Positions 63,036 to 64,000 of a stretch of 64,000 nt of DNA are shown piece by piece; position 1 is the stretch's first letter, and each line of letters opens with the position of its first letter. Both the position numbers and the translations under genes were made by a program. The notes beneath the pieces are model-generated. The model was not told the DNA's origin, searched no databases, and saw nothing but the letters and a program-made list of their open reading frames with translations. The stretch lies in contig NZ_CP119967.1 of assembly GCF_029543085.1 (NCBI RefSeq), forward strand, positions 6,331,001 to 6,395,000, read 5' to 3'. The DNA is from Pseudomonas sp. A34-9. Its GTDB lineage: Bacteria; Pseudomonadota; Gammaproteobacteria; Pseudomonadales; Pseudomonadaceae.

Positions 63036-64000
63036 TGGTACACCTCTCCCTGTGTGCTTTTTACGCGCAGCTCATGGAATGAATTGAGACTGGCGTAAAG
63101 CGCGAAAAACTCGTTAAGAACCGAAGCGAAAACGAACAGGTCGCCTTCGCCGATATACCCTTCCGGGTCGATGGTCAGTTCGGTGCGCAGACCGCGCACC
63201 GGTAACCCACGGTGCAAACGGTCAACGTGGTGATGCTTGATGTGCTTGAGGCCGCCGAGCAGTCGTTTGCTGACCTTCTCCGCGTGCTGGTCGTAGTAAC
63301 GCGGCAGGTCGTAGGTTTCGAGAATCACCTTCAACGCATTGACGTCGGCCAGCGACAGATAGTTAAGCGACATGTTGCTGATCAGCTTCCACAGGAAGTC
63401 ACGGTTCAGCGGTGGCGCGAAGCTGGAAGTCGCCGGGGTGATGTTGCGGAAACTGAGGAACTCCGGCGTCTCTTCGCAGGCCATGCAGATGTCGCCGAGC
63501 TTGAGCTTGCGCGGCAGGTTCTGGTTGGTGCACATCAGCTCGATCGACAGGGTTTCGTGGGCTTCGGTGTGGCGGATGCCGAAGCTCAGGTAGGTGTCGA
63601 GGCCGTCGTGCAGCAAGGACGAACGCTGGCGAATGCTGTAATGCGGACGGCTGTTGGGCACGTCGAAACTCGGGTCGTGCTCGAAGGATTCGAACGGCAC
63701 GTACTCCTGATAACCGAGACCGCCGGGCTTCCAGCCGGTCACGGTTTCCACCGAGAACACACCGCAGTTTTCCAGATCGTATTCCGCCGGCAGCAACAGG
63801 TATTCGTCCTGCTTGCCATCAAGGCGAATCGGCAGTGCGTCGTGCGCGAACAGGTTGGCAATCGGCGTGCAGAACAGCTTCACGTTATCCAGAGTCGGAC
63901 GCATGCGCATGATGCCGCTCTTGCGAATGTCGAAGCGCAATTCCAGGCCGCGCATCTGCTTGAGCGTGTCTTCCGGCAGCGCGTTGATGATGTCCAGACC
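62999..64000 (-). CDS. tssF: T6SS baseplate protein TssF, C-terminal part (truncated by window edge)
   Basis: The visible 333 residues form the C-terminal part of TssF (VasA/ImpG), whose full length is about 600. The frame continues to the right edge without a start; residues at the edge read GLDIINALPEDTLKQMRGLE. Family segments include YEPFESFEHDPSF-like YVPFESFEHDPSFDV, RTELTIDPEGYIGEGDLFVF and ASVLNEFFALYASLNSFHEL. It begins the visible T6SS operon; tssE, tssC, tssB and tssA are expected just outside. Confidence 0.95.
   Translation of the reverse strand, partial: GLDIINALPEDTLKQMRGLELRFDIRKSGIMRMRPTLDNVKLFCTPIANLFAHDALPIRLDGKQDEYLLLPAEYDLENCGVFSVETVTGWKPGGLGYQEYVPFESFEHDPSFDVPNSRPHYSIRQRSSLLHDGLDTYLSFGIRHTEAHETLSIELMCTNQNLPRKLKLGDICMACEETPEFLSFRNITPATSSFAPPLNRDFLWKLISNMSLNYLSLADVNALKVILETYDLPRYYDQHAEKVSKRLLGGLKHIKHHHVDRLHRGLPVRGLRTELTIDPEGYIGEGDLFVFASVLNEFFALYASLNSFHELRVKSTQGEVYQWTPRMGLQPLL

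Overview
The window is a chromosomal segment of a fluorescent-type Pseudomonas. The gene order kauB, rpmG-rpmB, dppA-like, radC, coaBC, dut, algC, argB, pyrE, crc, rph, yicC, gmk, rpoZ, spoT, ridA, exbB-exbD-tonB, oxyR, recG is the conserved Pseudomonas order as I remember it. Most intergenic gaps in this part carry paired inverted repeats of the kind common in P. fluorescens-group genomes. No search could be run, so species and family names rest on motif recognition.

Region 1 (1-29.0 kb) is core genome. It holds the start of an MFS transporter, an aldehyde dehydrogenase, ribosomal proteins L33 and L28, a peptide-binding protein, and a block for DNA maintenance, CoA, dUTP, alginate/LPS sugar, arginine and pyrimidine synthesis. 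Next come the catabolite-repression protein Crc, a glutamate symporter, RNase PH, guanylate kinase, RNA polymerase omega and SpoT. The block ends with the TonB energy-transduction operon, the peroxide regulator OxyR, the RecG helicase and an HDOD protein. Strong terminators and REP-type repeats separate the units.

Region 2 (29.0-48.4 kb) is accessory. Between a DUF6124 gene and a vgrG gene, every gene from 29.89 kb onward is on the minus strand. Read in the direction of transcription it begins with vgrG and a 784-residue putative peptidoglycan-degrading effector (degenerate M23 peptidase-like part plus a GH19-type lysozyme part). Four predicted exported proteins follow, three of them with an LprI/DUF1311 lysozyme-inhibitor-like domain. 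Then come a membrane-anchored TIGR01777 epimerase and an 816-residue fusion of a degenerate alpha/beta hydrolase with PEP-synthase-like domains. A second run of eight exported proteins, one with another LprI domain, ends the block. My reading is an effector with a large immunity or lysozyme-inhibitor island, sharing repeated terminators and 3' flanks.

Region 3 (48.4-64.0 kb) is a type VI secretion locus in the order tssF (cut by the window edge), tssG, clpV, sigma-54 activator, small lipoprotein, fha, tssJ, tssK, tssL, tssM, stp (PP2C phosphatase), stk (Ser/Thr kinase), vgrG. This matches the P. aeruginosa H2-T6SS layout as I recall it. The missing tssA, tssB, tssC, tssE and hcp should lie beyond the right edge. 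Genes overlap or nearly touch, so expression is probably as long operons, with post-translational control by the kinase/phosphatase pair and transcriptional control by the sigma-54 activator.

The most interesting points are the effector with its LprI island, the pseudo-hydrolase/PEP-synthase fusion, a 46-residue T6SS lipoprotein that is easy to miss, and repeated hairpin terminators confined to the accessory island.
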